From the NCBI RefSeq assembly GCF_022921115.1, contig NZ_CP095075.1, positions 3,856,001 through 3,920,000 of the forward strand: DNA of 64,000 bases, given 5' to 3'. The position numbers and the translations under genes are program-made. The notes under the pieces were generated by a model. That model did not search any database. It worked only from the letters and a program-made list of their open reading frames with translations, and was not told the origin of the DNA. This DNA comes from Halobacillus amylolyticus (GTDB lineage Bacteria; Bacillota; Bacilli; Bacillales; Halobacillaceae). Of this stretch, positions 1 through 10,598 are shown in pieces. Position 1 is the first letter of the stretch. Every line of letters begins with the position of its first letter.

Positions 1-813
1 TAAAGCTCCTGTATTTTCTCCACGTTCAATCACTTCACAATGTTGATTTGCAAGCAGCTGAAGTAAATCAGGTGCGAGAGAAGGGGGGAGAGTTAATATC
101 TTCTGCTCCCCGGTATTCCAGTGACGATCGTAAAAAAGCTCTTGTTCGTAGGCGCGTGATAGCATCTGAAAGACGTGCTCATCTTGATCTGTTAAATAAT
201 GTTCAGCGGGATCATAGCTAAACTTTTTTGAAAGCCTGTATGGTTGTTCTCGTTGAATATGCTGGAGGAGTTCACGAATATCTTTGATCACGTAAGCATA
301 ATTTTCTCCGAGCTTCAGTTCTATGCCAAGGGTCTTGCTGCCTAATAATGATTGAATATGCAAGAAGTAGTCGATGTGTAAAGGGCGTTTAGCAGCACGA
401 GTGTACTTATTCTCTTGACGGTCTCGGAATGCTTCGGAAAGTCTTGTGCCGAAGACGCGGTCATTCTTCATTGGTGCAAATTGTTCTTGGTTCTCGACCT
501 TTTGTGTCTTCGGTGATGAATGCAAAATGGCTTGTTCACGAATAGCAAAGAGAACGGCCGCGATGTGCTTACAGCTATAGTAAGAATTGTAAGCAGGACA
601 TTCACAAGTCGCCTCTAAGTCGTCATCTTCAAAAAAGAAAACGCGTACTTCATAATCATGAGTACCCGTTACTACAGCGCGCCAGGATCTGATGGCGCTA
701 TTGTGGGAAAGTCCGTACACTTTACCCTGGTTGTAGTATTTCTTCCCACGTTCGTAAAACGTTTCACCGGTTATTTTCTTTATATCATTAGGTTGTAAAA
801 GGTATGACTGCAT
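1..813 (-). CDS. SWIM zinc-finger, SNF2 helicase-associated protein (N-terminal part)
   Basis: An open frame of 271 codons runs off the left edge of the window. Residues about 68-81 contain a SWIM zinc finger: C-E-C, then ten residues, then C-K-H. The regions around it resemble the N-terminal half of Bacillus SNF2-family ATP-dependent helicases such as YwqA, in which a SWIM finger precedes the helicase motor. The motor itself would lie outside the window and is not seen. I prefer the ATG at 813 because AGGA lies 8 nt upstream; in-frame ATGs at 822 and 843 are alternatives. The gene is divergent from prfC. SWIM assignment is firm; SNF2 helicase is family inference. Confidence 0.65.
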   Translation of the reverse strand, partial: MQSYLLQPNDIKKITGETFYERGKKYYNQGKVYGLSHNSAIRSWRAVVTGTHDYEVRVFFFEDDDLEATCECPAYNSYYSCKHIAAVLFAIREQAILHSSPKTQKVENQEQFAPMKNDRVFGTRLSEAFRDRQENKYTRAAKRPLHIDYFLHIQSLLGSKTLGIELKLGENYAYVIKDIRELLQHIQREQPYRLSKKFSYDPAEHYLTDQDEHVFQMLSRAYEQELFYDRHWNTGEQKILTLPPSLAPDLLQLLANQHCEVIERGENTGAL

Positions 814-890
814 AGCTGGCATCCTAACTGTCTTTTTTTTCATTATAACAGGAGAAGGGGTGACATTTCTTCCTAAAGCCCTGTTTCCTT

Positions 891-943
891 TTTTCTTCCA
901 CCTCAGGTCATCCAGTATCTGGATGACCTGAGGTGGAGGAAAA
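891..943. other. Long intergenic hairpin (24-bp stem, 5-nt loop)
   Basis: Arms 891-914 and 920-943 pair along 24 bp with one G-U wobble around the loop GTATC. Neither strand has a U-tract after the stem, so it is not a typical intrinsic terminator. It sits between two divergently transcribed genes, where a terminator is not expected. Function unknown. Confidence 0.6.
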
Positions 944-1008
944 TTCCAGGATTGATTTTACTGGTGGGTTGTGCTACCTTTCAAGGTATGGAGAAATATA
1001 AATTGAGG

Positions 1009-1036
1009 AGGCCGCTTGCTCGAGTGAGCGGCTTTT
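1009..1036 (+). terminator. Terminator-like hairpin upstream of prfC
   Basis: GCCGCT (1011-1016) pairs with AGCGGC (1027-1032), extendable by wobble pairs, and is followed by TTTT. It points toward prfC although no plus-strand gene lies before it. It could end a short leader or small RNA, or attenuate prfC. A possible -10 (TATAAT, 1078-1083) lies downstream of it and could give prfC its own start. Confidence 0.4.
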
Positions 1037-1123
1037 GTATGGAGTGAAGAGGCCAATGTGATACGTAATATCCTGCCTATAATATGCTTGAGTTAAATAG
1101 ATTACGATTTGGAGGATATCACG

Positions 1124-2707
1124 ATGACGATACGAGATGAAATGAAAAAACGCCGCACGTTTGCAATTATTTCCCACCCGGATGCGGGGAAAACAACGAT
1201 AACAGAGAAGATGCTGTTATTTGGAAATTTAATTCGCTCAGCAGGAACAGTTAAAGGAAAGAAATCGGGTAAATTTGCCACCTCTGACTGGATGGAAATT
1301 GAGAAACAGCGTGGAATTTCTGTCACCTCTAGCGTAATGAATTTTCCTTATAAGGATTACCAAGTCAATATTTTAGATACACCAGGTCACGAAGATTTTA
1401 GTGAAGATACGTACAGAACATTAACAGCTGTAGACAGTGTTGTCATGGTCATTGATGCAACAAAAGGCATCGAGGCACAAACGCTTAAACTGTTCAAAGT
1501 ATGTAAAATGCGCGGTATTCCGATTTTCACTTTTATCAATAAAATGGACCGTGAAGGACGCGAACCTCTTGAATTAATGGAGGAAATCGAATCGACATTG
1601 AACATTGAGACCTACCCGATGACATGGCCGGCTGGAATGGGGAAGCGTTTCTTAGGTGTGTTTGATCGTCACAATGAGCAGTTTGTGCAGTACACTGGAA
1701 ACGAGGAAGAAACGTATATCCCTTATGACGAGCTTGAAAATCATAAGGAATTGACGGAAGATGCAACTTATCAAGAAGCAGAGGATGAAATGCTGCTAGT
1801 TGATGAGGCAGGAGATGGTTTTGACTTGGAGAAAGTGATGAAAGGGGATCAAACACCTGTCTTCTTCGGTAGTGCGCTTGCGCCATTTGGTGTAGAAACC
1901 TTTTTCAATACGTTTATAGACTTTGCCCCTGAACCGGCTCCGCGTCGTTCCACAGAAGGGATTGTTTCACCTGATCAAGAAGAGTTCTCCGGTTTTATTT
2001 TCAAAATACAAGCCAATATGAATCCACAGCACCGCGACAGAATTGCCTTTGTACGAATCTGTTCAGGGAAGTTTGAACGTGGAATGAATGTGACGCTGTC
2101 CAGAACAGGGAAAACCTTCAAGCTCGCCCAGTCCCAGCAGTTTGTCGCCTCTTCAAGGGGTACGGTGGAAGAGGGCTACGCGGGCGATATTATCGGAATT
2201 TATGATCCAAATATCTATCGCATTGGTGATACAATAGTGACAGGCAAACAGAACTTCGAATATGATGAGCTGCCGCAATTCCCGCCAGAACTTTTCAAAA
2301 AAGTAACGGCCAAAAACGTGATGAAATCGAAGCAGTTTAAAAAGGGATTGGAGCAGCTTGTTCAAGAAGGTGCGATCCAGTTGTTCAAGCGGTACCGTTT
2401 TGAAGATTATATTATTGGTGCGGTCGGTGAGCTTCAATATGAAGTGTTCGAGTATCGTATGAAGAACGAATACAACGTTGAAGTCGAGCTGACATCTATT
2501 GGGGAGCGGATTCCTCGCTGGATTGCAGAGGAACAGGTGGATGAGTCCATGTTTGATGAACGTAATATGCTTGCTGTTGATCGGGAAGGATTTCCGCTTG
2601 TTTTATTCAAGAACGATTTCTCATTACGTTGGTTTAAGGATAAGCATGAGGATATCGAATTAATTGACCTGTTTGAAGTCAATCAGTATGATCAATCCTA
2701 TCAGTAA
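1124..2707 (+). CDS. prfC: Peptide chain release factor 3
   Basis: Translational GTPase that removes class I release factors from the ribosome after termination. The protein is 527 aa, the family's usual length. The G1 loop SHPDAGKTT is at residues 17-25, followed by the G3 motif DTPGHEDF and the G4 motif NKMD; the C-terminal half keeps the RF3 region with [13 protein letters not shown]. The ATG at 1124 follows GGAGGA with good spacing; a TTG 15 nt upstream overlaps that ribosome site and is unlikely. Monocistronic, closed by a strong terminator. Not every Bacillaceae genome carries prfC. Confidence 0.95.
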   Translation: MTIRDEMKKRRTFAIISHPDAGKTTITEKMLLFGNLIRSAGTVKGKKSGKFATSDWMEIEKQRGISVTSSVMNFPYKDYQVNILDTPGHEDFSEDTYRTLTAVDSVVMVIDATKGIEAQTLKLFKVCKMRGIPIFTFINKMDREGREPLELMEEIESTLNIETYPMTWPAGMGKRFLGVFDRHNEQFVQYTGNEEETYIPYDELENHKELTEDATYQEAEDEMLLVDEAGDGFDLEKVMKGDQTPVFFGSALAPFGVETFFNTFIDFAPEPAPRRSTEGIVSPDQEEFSGFIFKIQANMNPQHRDRIAFVRICSGKFERGMNVTLSRTGKTFKLAQSQQFVASSRGTVEEGYAGDIIGIYDPNIYRIGDTIVTGKQNFEYDELPQFPPELFKKVTAKNVMKSKQFKKGLEQLVQEGAIQLFKRYRFEDYIIGAVGELQYEVFEYRMKNEYNVEVELTSIGERIPRWIAEEQVDESMFDERNMLAVDREGFPLVLFKNDFSLRWFKDKHEDIELIDLFEVNQYDQSYQ

Positions 2708-2710
2708 AAG

Positions 2711-2755
2711 ATCGAAAAATCTCACTACAGCTTTATGTAGTGAGATTTTTTGATC
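2711..2755 (+). terminator. prfC terminator
   Basis: A 15-bp stem (AAAAATCTCACTACA with its complement) around GCTTTA is followed by T6, directly after the prfC stop codon. Confidence 0.9.
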
Positions 2756-2768
2756 ATTCCGCGTAAGT

Positions 2769-2882
2769 GTGCAATAAAGCTGCCAAATACGCAATTATGC
2801 TTGCAAACCGTGCAATTAAACTGTTAAATATGCAATTAATCAATTTTATGTGCAATTATGCGAGATTTCGTGCAAATAGTGT
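2769..2882. repeat. Degenerate 20-bp tandem array, core GTGCAATTA, six units
   Basis: The core (G)TGCAATT recurs with its first T (C in unit 2) at 2770, 2790, 2811, 2831, 2851 and 2871, giving steps of 20, 21, 20, 20 and 20 bp. The second half of each unit is looser, often CTGnnAAATA or TGCGAGATT. The array fills most of the space between the prfC terminator and the uvrB promoter and encodes nothing I recognise. Confidence 0.75.
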
Positions 2883-2932
2883 TCCTGGTAACATATCAAG
2901 CCTCCATTCCAGGCGTTTCAAAAAATGAAAAC

Positions 2933-2946
2933 CGAATGTTTGTTCG
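2933..2946. promoter_or_regulatory. LexA (DinR) SOS box before uvrB
   Basis: CGAATGTTTGTTCG matches the Gram-positive LexA operator CGAAC-N4-GTTCG with one mismatch. It ends 8 nt before a probable -10 hexamer, TAGAAT (2955-2960). uvrBA is a known LexA target in Bacillus, so the site is very plausible. Confidence 0.8.
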
Positions 2947-3016
2947 TTTTATGTTAGAATGGTAAACTATTGTGGTAGACTATGGATGAATAGTGTATTG
3001 AACGGAGGTTGTCATA

Positions 3017-5002
3017 ATGGAAACGGAGAATCGATTCGAATTAGTATCTGATTATGAGCCACAAGGGGACCAGCCTAGAGCGATAAAGGAACTGGTTGAA
3101 GGAATAGAGCGCGGTGAAAAGCATCAGACGTTACTTGGTGCAACGGGGACAGGGAAAACATTTACCATGTCCAATGTGATTGAACAAGTGAATAAACCAA
3201 CATTGATTATTGCCCACAATAAAACACTGGCGGGTCAATTATATAGTGAGTTTAAGGAATTTTTCCCAAACAATGCAGTCGAGTACTTTGTTAGTTTCTA
3301 TGATTACTATCAGCCGGAAGCTTATGTACCGCAAACGGATACGTTTATTGAAAAAGACTCCAATATTAACGATGAAATTGATAAACTGCGTCACTCGGCA
3401 ACGACCTCCTTATTTGAGCGGAACGATGTCATCGTTGTTGCAAGTGTTTCTTGTATTTATGGGTTAGGTTCTCCGGAAGAATACAGCAGTCAAGTGTTAT
3501 CTATCCGTCAAGGCATGGAACGTGATCGTGATGAACTGCTTAGACTCCTTGTAGATATCCAATATGCGAGAAACGATATCGACTTTCAACGCGGAACCTT
3601 CCGCGTACGCGGGGACTCGGTTGAGATCATTCCGGCATCAAAAGAAGAGCATGCGATACGTGTTGAGTTTTTTGGTGATGAAATTGATCGGATCCGTGAG
3701 ATCGATGTTCTTACAGGAGAAATTGTTGGAGAACGAGAGCATGTTGCGATTTTCCCGGCATCACACTTCGTAACAAGGGAACAAAAATTGCAAAAAGCGA
3801 TCAAAAATATAGAGGAAGAAATGCACGTCAGAGTGAAAGAGCTTAAAGATCAAAATAAGCTGCTTGAGGCACAGCGCCTTGAGCAACGGACGAATTATGA
3901 TTTAGAAATGATGAATGAAATGGGTTTCTGTTCGGGCATTGAGAACTACTCCCGTCATTTAACCTTTAGGGAAGAGGGAGCGATGCCTTATACTCTGCTT
4001 GATTATTTCCCTGATGACTTTCTGATTATGGCTGATGAATCACATGTGATGCTCCCGCAAATTCGCGGCATGTATAACGGAGACAGAGCACGTAAACAGG
4101 TGCTTGTGGATCATGGATTTCGACTTCCTTCTGCTCTCGATAACCGTCCACTGACGTTTGGAGAGTTCGAAAAGCATATCAACCTGATCACATATGTTTC
4201 TGCGACCCCAGGAAATTATGAACTAGACCATACTGAGAAATTGACCGAGCAAATCATTCGTCCAACCGGGTTGCTGGATCCTGAAATTGAAATCCGTCCG
4301 ATTCATGGTCAAATAGATGATTTAGTTGGTGAGATCAACAAGCGCAGTGAACGGAATGAACGTGTGCTTGTAACAACGCTAACGAAAAAGATGTCCGAGG
4401 ATCTTACTGATTATCTGAAGGATTTAGGAATAAAAGTAGCTTACCTGCATTCGGAAATTAAAACTTTTGAGCGAATTGAAATTATTAGAGATCTAAGGCT
4501 TGGCAAATATGATGTTCTTGTTGGAATCAACCTTTTAAGGGAAGGTCTGGATATTCCTGAGGTTTCATTGGTTACCATATTAGATGCGGATAAAGAAGGT
4601 TTCTTACGTTCGGATCGTTCGCTTATCCAAACGATCGGACGAGCCGCGCGTAATCAAAATGGAATTGTTATTATGTACGCAGATAAGACAACGAAATCGA
4701 TGCAGTATGCCATCGACGAGACCTACCGACGCCGCGAGAAGCAAATTGCTTACAATGAGGAACACGGAATTACTCCAACAACAATCAATAAACAAATTCG
4801 TGATGTCATTCAAGTGACGAAGGTTGCTGAAGATAGTACCACATACGGGACGGAGAAAAAGCCTTCAGAAATGACCAAGAAAGAACGCGGCGAATTGGTT
4901 GATAATCTCGAGACAGAAATGAAACAGGCAGCTAAGGACCTTGACTTCGAAAGAGCAGCTGAGCTGCGCGATATTGTTTTGGAATTAAAAGCGGGAGGAT
5001 GA
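3017..5002 (+). CDS. uvrB: Excinuclease ABC subunit UvrB
   Basis: DNA helicase-like damage-verification subunit of nucleotide excision repair; it takes lesions from UvrA and recruits UvrC. 661 aa, the standard length. Walker A GATGTGKT is at residues 41-48, the beta-hairpin region with [12 protein letters not shown] follows, then the ADESH motif, helicase motif VI (QTIGRAAR) and a C-terminal UVR domain (about 625-660) that contacts UvrC. The ATG follows CGGAGG. It starts the uvrBA operon, 7 nt ahead of uvrA, behind a LexA box, so SOS induction is expected. Confidence 0.98.
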   Translation: METENRFELVSDYEPQGDQPRAIKELVEGIERGEKHQTLLGATGTGKTFTMSNVIEQVNKPTLIIAHNKTLAGQLYSEFKEFFPNNAVEYFVSFYDYYQPEAYVPQTDTFIEKDSNINDEIDKLRHSATTSLFERNDVIVVASVSCIYGLGSPEEYSSQVLSIRQGMERDRDELLRLLVDIQYARNDIDFQRGTFRVRGDSVEIIPASKEEHAIRVEFFGDEIDRIREIDVLTGEIVGEREHVAIFPASHFVTREQKLQKAIKNIEEEMHVRVKELKDQNKLLEAQRLEQRTNYDLEMMNEMGFCSGIENYSRHLTFREEGAMPYTLLDYFPDDFLIMADESHVMLPQIRGMYNGDRARKQVLVDHGFRLPSALDNRPLTFGEFEKHINLITYVSATPGNYELDHTEKLTEQIIRPTGLLDPEIEIRPIHGQIDDLVGEINKRSERNERVLVTTLTKKMSEDLTDYLKDLGIKVAYLHSEIKTFERIEIIRDLRLGKYDVLVGINLLREGLDIPEVSLVTILDADKEGFLRSDRSLIQTIGRAARNQNGIVIMYADKTTKSMQYAIDETYRRREKQIAYNEEHGITPTTINKQIRDVIQVTKVAEDSTTYGTEKKPSEMTKKERGELVDNLETEMKQAAKDLDFERAAELRDIVLELKAGG

Positions 5003-5009
5003 TTGGCTT

Positions 5010-7883
5010 ATGGCCAGTAAAAATATCAGTATTAAAGGAGCAAGAGCTCACAATTTAAAAAATATTGACATCGACATTCCTAAAAATAAACTTGTGGTCA
5101 TGACGGGACTTTCTGGCTCAGGGAAATCATCCCTCGCCTTTGACACGATTTATGCTGAAGGGCAGCGCCGCTATGTAGAGTCACTAAGTGCCTACGCTCG
5201 TCAGTTTCTAGGGCAGATGGATAAGCCTGACGTAGATTCAATCGAAGGTTTATCGCCGGCGATATCGATCGATCAAAAAACGACGAGCCGTAACCCGCGT
5301 TCAACAGTGGGGACGGTTACAGAAATCTTTGACTATTTACGTCTGCTTTTCGCGAGAATCGGCCGGCCCACCTGTCCAAATCACGGCATTGAAATCGACT
5401 CGCAAACGGTACAGCAAATGGTCGACCAAATTATGGAGCATCCAGAACGAACGAAACTGCAAATTCTATCGCCCGTTGTGTCAGGACGGAAAGGTGAACA
5501 TGTGAAGGTCTTTGAGCAATTGCAAAAAGAGGGATATGTTCGCTTAAGAGTGGATGGAGAAATGCGCGAAATCTCCGAGGAATTCAAGCTTGAGAAAAAT
5601 AAAAAGCATTCAATTGAAGTCGTTGTTGACCGAATCGTTGTTAAGCAGGGAGTTGAGGGGCGTTTATCTGATTCCCTAGAAACGGCGCTTACCCTGGGAT
5701 CAGGGAATGTCATTGTTGATGTAATCGATGGGGAAGAAATCAGCTTCAGTGAGCATCACGCTTGTCCAATATGCGGGTTCTCGATTAGTGAACTTGAACC
5801 GCGCATGTTTTCCTTTAACAGTCCTTACGGGGCATGTAATCGTTGTGACGGTCTTGGCACACAGCTTGAAGTCGACATTGATTTAGTGATTCCAGATTGG
5901 AATAAATCGTTAAAACAACATGCCATTGCTGCCTGGGAGCCAACAAGTTCACAATATTACCCACAGCTGCTTCAAAGTGTTGCAGATCATTATCAAATTG
6001 ACTTAAACAAACCTGTGAAAGATTTGCCAAAAGAGCAGATGGAGCGAGTTTTATATGGCAGTGGCAATGAAAAAGTCTTTTTCCGTTATGAGAACGACTT
6101 CGGTAAAGTCAGAGAAAATGAGATTTTTTTCGAAGGGGTCATCCCGAATATTTCCAGAAGATACCGGGAAACGAGCTCTGATTTTATCCGCGAACAAATG
6201 GAAAAATACATGGCTCAAAAGTCATGCCCGAAGTGTAAGGGAAACCGCCTGAATCAAGAAGCTTTAGCTGTGTTAATTAACGGTGAACATATTGGCCGGA
6301 CAACTGACTTTTCTGTGACAGAAGCGAAGCAGTTCTTTGAATCGTTAGAACTGACTGAGAAGGAAGAAACGATAGCCAGGATGATTTTAAAAGAAATTTG
6401 TGAGCGGTTAAGTTTTCTCGCTAACGTTGGACTCGATTATTTAACATTATCGAGATCTGCTGGAACACTGTCCGGCGGGGAAGCTCAGCGAATTCGGCTG
6501 GCCACTCAAATTGGTTCTGCTTTAACAGGGGTGTTGTATGTGCTTGATGAACCATCGATTGGTTTGCATCAGCGCGACAACGACCGGCTGATAAAGACAC
6601 TTAAACGTATGAGAGATTTAGACAATACGTTGATTGTTGTGGAACATGATGAAGATACGATGCTTGCTGCTGATTATTTAATCGATATCGGACCAGGGGC
6701 AGGTGCCCACGGCGGTGAAATTGTTACACAGGGAACACCGAAGCAAGTGATGCGAAACGGGAAATCGTTAACGGGCCAATACTTGTCTGGGAAAAAGTTT
6801 ATTCCGTTACCCGCTAAGCGCCGTAAGCCGGATGGCCGCTATCTTAAGATCAAACAAGCGGAAGAAAACAATCTAAAAAAAGTGAATGCTAAAATTCCTC
6901 TAGGCTTATTTACAGCCGTAACCGGTGTTTCCGGATCAGGGAAAAGTACGTTAATTAACGAAATCCTGTACAAGTCGCTTTCTATGAAACTGCATAATGG
7001 TAAACAAAAGCCAGGAAAGCATAAGGAAATTCAAGGAATCGATATGCTTGAGAAGGTAATAGATATTGATCAGTCACCGATTGGGCGGACACCGCGTTCA
7101 AACCCTGCCACGTACACAGGAGTTTTTGATGATATTCGTGATGTTTTTGCACAGACAAATGAGGCGAAAATTCGCGGTTATAAAAAAGGCCGTTTCAGTT
7201 TCAATGTGAAAGGCGGCCGATGTGAAGCATGCCGTGGGGATGGCATTATTAAAATTGAAATGCACTTCCTGCCTGATGTATATGTTCCGTGCGAAATATG
7301 TGACGGGAAGCGCTATAACCGTGAAACATTAGAAGTAAAATATAAAGGGAAGAGTATTGCTGACGTCCTTGGAATGACCATTGAAGAGGCACTCGACTTT
7401 TTTGCTAATATCCCTAAAATTAACCGGAAACTGCAGACAGTCGCCGATGTTGGACTTGAATACATTAAGCTTGGCCAGCCTGCGACGACATTATCGGGCG
7501 GGGAGGCACAGCGGGTGAAGCTGGCTAGTGAACTCCACCGTCGTTCTAACGGTAAATCCTTTTATATACTGGACGAACCGACGACAGGTTTACATGTCGA
7601 TGATATCTCACGGTTACTAAATGTCCTGCAGCGTTTAGTTGAGAATGGTGATTCTGTATTAATTATCGAACACAATCTTGATGTGATTAAAGAAGCTGAT
7701 CATATTATTGATCTTGGTCCAGAAGGCGGCGAAGGAGGCGGGCAAATCATTGCGACAGGTCCCCCCGAAAAAGTAGCTGAAGAACCCGAATCTTATACCG
7801 GGAAGTACTTGAAGCCAGTTCTGGCAAGGGATAAGAAACGAATGGAAGACAAGTTGAAGTCAAAAGAAAAAGTCTTAAAATAA
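5010..7883 (+). CDS. uvrA: Excinuclease ABC subunit UvrA
   Basis: Damage-sensing ATPase of nucleotide excision repair, acting as a dimer that loads UvrB. 957 aa. There are two ABC modules, each interrupted by a zinc-finger insertion: Walker [10 protein letters not shown] at 33-41 and GVSGSGKST in the second half; cysteine pairs CPIC/CNRC and CEAC/CEIC; and two LSGGEAQR signatures. GGGAGG lies upstream at the end of uvrB. Co-transcribed with uvrB. No missing motifs. Confidence 0.98.
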   Translation: MASKNISIKGARAHNLKNIDIDIPKNKLVVMTGLSGSGKSSLAFDTIYAEGQRRYVESLSAYARQFLGQMDKPDVDSIEGLSPAISIDQKTTSRNPRSTVGTVTEIFDYLRLLFARIGRPTCPNHGIEIDSQTVQQMVDQIMEHPERTKLQILSPVVSGRKGEHVKVFEQLQKEGYVRLRVDGEMREISEEFKLEKNKKHSIEVVVDRIVVKQGVEGRLSDSLETALTLGSGNVIVDVIDGEEISFSEHHACPICGFSISELEPRMFSFNSPYGACNRCDGLGTQLEVDIDLVIPDWNKSLKQHAIAAWEPTSSQYYPQLLQSVADHYQIDLNKPVKDLPKEQMERVLYGSGNEKVFFRYENDFGKVRENEIFFEGVIPNISRRYRETSSDFIREQMEKYMAQKSCPKCKGNRLNQEALAVLINGEHIGRTTDFSVTEAKQFFESLELTEKEETIARMILKEICERLSFLANVGLDYLTLSRSAGTLSGGEAQRIRLATQIGSALTGVLYVLDEPSIGLHQRDNDRLIKTLKRMRDLDNTLIVVEHDEDTMLAADYLIDIGPGAGAHGGEIVTQGTPKQVMRNGKSLTGQYLSGKKFIPLPAKRRKPDGRYLKIKQAEENNLKKVNAKIPLGLFTAVTGVSGSGKSTLINEILYKSLSMKLHNGKQKPGKHKEIQGIDMLEKVIDIDQSPIGRTPRSNPATYTGVFDDIRDVFAQTNEAKIRGYKKGRFSFNVKGGRCEACRGDGIIKIEMHFLPDVYVPCEICDGKRYNRETLEVKYKGKSIADVLGMTIEEALDFFANIPKINRKLQTVADVGLEYIKLGQPATTLSGGEAQRVKLASELHRRSNGKSFYILDEPTTGLHVDDISRLLNVLQRLVENGDSVLIIEHNLDVIKEADHIIDLGPEGGEGGGQIIATGPPEKVAEEPESYTGKYLKPVLARDKKRMEDKLKSKEKVLK

Positions 7884-7955
7884 GTAGATGCTTTGACGGT
7901 TCGATCGATATTAAGTATCGTTAAATAAGAGACGTTTTAACGGGAGGAATTTGGA

Positions 7956-8327
7956 ATGAAAGCGATCGAACAGTCAGTTGTTCAAGAAAAAATTAATCAG
8001 CTTGCCAATCAAGCTGTCTACGTACATTTAGAAACAACAAATGGCGCCTATGCTAGCCATTTTGATGAGAAAGCCTACAATGTAGGTGCATTTATTCGTA
8101 ATGCCCAGGTTACTTATCAGCATGGTAAAATTGTAAGTACAGGCGGTTCATATCGGGTAGGATTAAAGCTTGATCTGGGCTGGGTTTACGCAGAAGGAGT
8201 GACTGACTTTGAAATTGATGACCAAGGACGTCTGTTGCTTGCCGGTCATGATCGGGAAGGACGCTTAATGGTTGCCCTGGAAATTAGCGAAACCCCTTTT
8301 TCCCATGAGGCAGAGCTACATGAGTAA
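7956..8327 (+). CDS. yojF: YojF family protein (DUF1806)
   Basis: A 123-aa soluble protein of the YojF/DUF1806 family. Its biochemical role is not established, but in Bacillus it is regularly encoded just before the bacillithiol deacetylase gene, as here, where the last 8 nt overlap bshB2. A GGGAGGAA ribosome site precedes the ATG. It has no signal peptide or membrane segment. A partner role for the BshB2 enzyme is inferred from context only. Confidence 0.85.
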   Translation: MKAIEQSVVQEKINQLANQAVYVHLETTNGAYASHFDEKAYNVGAFIRNAQVTYQHGKIVSTGGSYRVGLKLDLGWVYAEGVTDFEIDDQGRLLLAGHDREGRLMVALEISETPFSHEAELHE

Positions 8328-8976
8328 TCAGCACGTTGTTGTTGTTTTTCCGCATCCGGACGATGAATCATTCGGTGCCTCTGGTACCATTTCTAAATTT
8401 CGAGCTGAAGGCATTCCAGTGACCTATTTATGTGGAACACTTGGTGAGATGGGAAGAAATATGGGCAACCCCGTTTTCGCTAATCGTGAAACACTGTCTT
8501 CTTTTCGCAAAAAAGAATTAACCGAAGCGGCCAAACAACTTGATATCAATGTCGAATTGCTTGGTTATCGTGATAAAACCTTAGAGTTTGAACCGAAGGA
8601 AGAGATGGCTGATTACTTACGGCAAAAGATTGACACATTGCAGGCAAGCTTAGTCATTACCCATTACCCCGGTTATGCCGTCCATCCAGACCACGATGCG
8701 CTAGGGGCCGCGGTTGTAGCCGCTGTTGAAAAGATCGATGAGGCTTCGCGTCCGGAAATATGGATGCATGCGATTTCCAATCAGCATGAAGATGATCTCG
8801 GTAAAGCTGATATTTCCTTTGATATCGCACCATATTGGGAACAGAAATTAGCAGCCATACAGGCACATTTATCACAAGCAGATGGTATGATGAATCTAAT
8901 AGAAAGTCATGATAAGAAGAACGAACAAACGGAGCGTTTGAAAACAGAACGTTTCTATAAGTGGACGTTTTCTTAA
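8320..8976 (+). CDS. bshB2: Bacillithiol biosynthesis deacetylase BshB2
   Basis: LmbE/PIG-L-type zinc deacetylase, expected to remove the acetyl group from GlcNAc-malate in bacillithiol synthesis. 218 aa. The catalytic motif PHPDDE is at residues 11-16 and a second metal-binding segment, HPDHDALG, lies mid-protein. The ATG at 8320 overlaps the yojF stop, implying translational coupling; a longer in-frame start at 8272 lies inside yojF and would add sequence unlike the family. A terminator follows. Confidence 0.9.
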   Translation: MSNQHVVVVFPHPDDESFGASGTISKFRAEGIPVTYLCGTLGEMGRNMGNPVFANRETLSSFRKKELTEAAKQLDINVELLGYRDKTLEFEPKEEMADYLRQKIDTLQASLVITHYPGYAVHPDHDALGAAVVAAVEKIDEASRPEIWMHAISNQHEDDLGKADISFDIAPYWEQKLAAIQAHLSQADGMMNLIESHDKKNEQTERLKTERFYKWTFS

Positions 8977-8978
8977 AG

Positions 8979-9024
8979 CTTAGGCACCTTAGATAGACAG
9001 CATTGTCTTCAAGGTGCCTTTTTA
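8979..9024 (+). terminator. Terminator after bshB2
   Basis: AGGCACCTT and AAGGTGCCT form a stem followed by T5. Confidence 0.85.
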
Positions 9025-9078
9025 TAGTTTTTCTACCCCCTTAATGGGGAATGCTTACTAAAAAGGAGCGGGTGCCGA

Positions 9079-10104
9079 ATGAATGAAGAACGTATGAGAA
9101 TATTGACAATGATTGAAAAAGGAACGATTACAGCAGAAGAAGGGGCTAAACTTCTTAACGCTGTGGAGGAAAAGAACGCAAATAATAAGAGCAAATCAAG
9201 TAAAAAGAAATACGGATTTAAAGAATTTGTTGGAGAGGCCGTTGATAAAATTAAAAATGTCGACTTTGATTTATCTTTTGGGGAATCAGCAGAATTTGAC
9301 CACCATTTTGAAACAGAAGTTGATTTTCATGACATTGATGCCTCCATTGCGAACGGATCACTTGCAATTGAACCATGGCAAGAGGCACATGCCCGTGCCG
9401 AGTATAAAGTGAAGGTTTACCAAGTGGAAGAAGCGGAAGAGGCGAAAGAAAAATTTCTTGCCGATCATCAATTTGAGGCGAAAAATAATTTGCTTCGAAT
9501 TGCCAGCCCATCCAAGAAAGTAAAAGCCTTTGTAAAGCTTTATCTGCCCCAGAAGAATTACGAATTTATTAAGGTGAAGTTATCAAATGGTTCAATTACG
9601 TCTACTACGATTGATGCTGAACATTTCCACCTTAAAACAGCTAACGGCTCTATTCAGCTGAAAGGAGCTCAAGGTGAAGTCAGTAAACTTTCAACGGGGA
9701 ATGGTTCGATCACAGTAAGCGACAGTAAGTTTGAAACGTGTGAAACCGAAACCGTTAATGGAAGCATGACATTAAATGGTCACTTTGGTAAAAATGATGC
9801 CTCCACTATTTCTGGGGCTATTAGTGTTGTTAATAGTGGCAGCCATGCTCATACAGGCTTTTTCAAAACGGTTAAGGGGAATATTGCCGTGACATTACCT
9901 CCTCATAAAAGGATTGACGGAAAGCTTAAGTCATCAGTTGGAAGTCTGAATTGTGAGCTAGATAATTATAAAATTTTGAATAACAAAAAAGAAGTTATGA
10001 ATAAAGAGCTACAATTTGAAGCACATGAGGAGTATGAAGCTGCGTATCATTTAGAAGCAGAAACAAAAACGGGTTCTGTAACGATCAGGAATCCCCGCTT
10101 GTAA
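9079..10104 (+). CDS. yvlB: YvlB-like protein with SHOCT-like N-terminus and DUF4097 beta repeats
   Basis: 341 aa. Residues about 1-33 form the short helical SHOCT-like domain seen in YvlB and LiaX, and the rest is a DUF4097 beta-strand repeat region with recurring NGS steps (SNGSI, ANGSI, GNGSI, VNGSM). The family is linked to cell-envelope stress responses; the exact function is unknown. AAGGAG precedes the ATG. Together with yvlD it keeps the B. subtilis order yvlB-(yvlC)-yvlD-hprK; yvlC is absent here. Confidence 0.85.
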   Translation: MNEERMRILTMIEKGTITAEEGAKLLNAVEEKNANNKSKSSKKKYGFKEFVGEAVDKIKNVDFDLSFGESAEFDHHFETEVDFHDIDASIANGSLAIEPWQEAHARAEYKVKVYQVEEAEEAKEKFLADHQFEAKNNLLRIASPSKKVKAFVKLYLPQKNYEFIKVKLSNGSITSTTIDAEHFHLKTANGSIQLKGAQGEVSKLSTGNGSITVSDSKFETCETETVNGSMTLNGHFGKNDASTISGAISVVNSGSHAHTGFFKTVKGNIAVTLPPHKRIDGKLKSSVGSLNCELDNYKILNNKKEVMNKELQFEAHEEYEAAYHLEAETKTGSVTIRNPRL

Positions 10105-10133
10105 ATACGGCTGCTGGAATTGAGGGAAAAAGA

Positions 10134-10481
10134 TTGAAAAGCTGGCTATTACACATTCTAGTGAATGCGGTGGCAATCATTGTGGTTGGTGCGTTATTTG
10201 CCTCCGTGTCGATTGACGGGTTTGGAGGTGCTCTGCTTGCTGCCCTTATTTTGTCAATATTGAATGCAATTGTCCGCCCGATATTAGTGATTCTGACGCT
10301 GCCGATCACAGTAGTGACCCTTGGATTGTTTCTATTCATCGTCAACGCGATCACGTTAGCGATGACAGATGCTTTTCTTGGAAGTACATTTGAGATCACG
10401 AGTTTCGGTATGACGATTGTTGCTGCCATTGTCATTTCACTGATTAATCTGGTGCTGAACAGCTTTATAAAAGAATCATGA
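10134..10481 (+). CDS. yvlD: YvlD, phage-holin-family membrane protein
   Basis: 115 aa with four hydrophobic segments (about 4-24, 30-50, 55-78, 88-110), typical of the YvlD/holin superfamily IV membrane proteins. The start is a TTG preceded by GAGGG. It follows yvlB by 29 nt and is probably co-transcribed with it; a terminator separates it from hprK. Role in envelope stress is inferred from the partner gene. Confidence 0.85.
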   Translation: MKSWLLHILVNAVAIIVVGALFASVSIDGFGGALLAALILSILNAIVRPILVILTLPITVVTLGLFLFIVNAITLAMTDAFLGSTFEITSFGMTIVAAIVISLINLVLNSFIKES

Positions 10482-10491
10482 TCACTCATGG

Positions 10492-10532
10492 ATTCGGTTC
10501 GCTTTCCTGAGAGCGGACCGGATTCTTTTTTA
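10492..10532 (+). terminator. Terminator after yvlD
   Basis: A 12-bp stem (ATTCGGTTCGCT with AGCGGACCGGAT, two G-U pairs) is followed by a T-rich run. Confidence 0.8.
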
Positions 10533-10598
10533 TCCTCGTTTTTAAAACGTGCTACAATAGGAAAGTGATTATACGATTTTTTCTTGAGGAGGCAGCCT

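Noticed and set aside
945..1040. T-box or other known riboswitch before prfC
   Set aside because: The T-box core (AGGGTGGnACCGCG) and known aptamer motifs are not present; only simple hairpins are seen.
2769..2882. CRISPR array
   Set aside because: Units are 20 bp with degenerate sequence throughout; there are no identical repeats separated by unique spacers and no cas genes.
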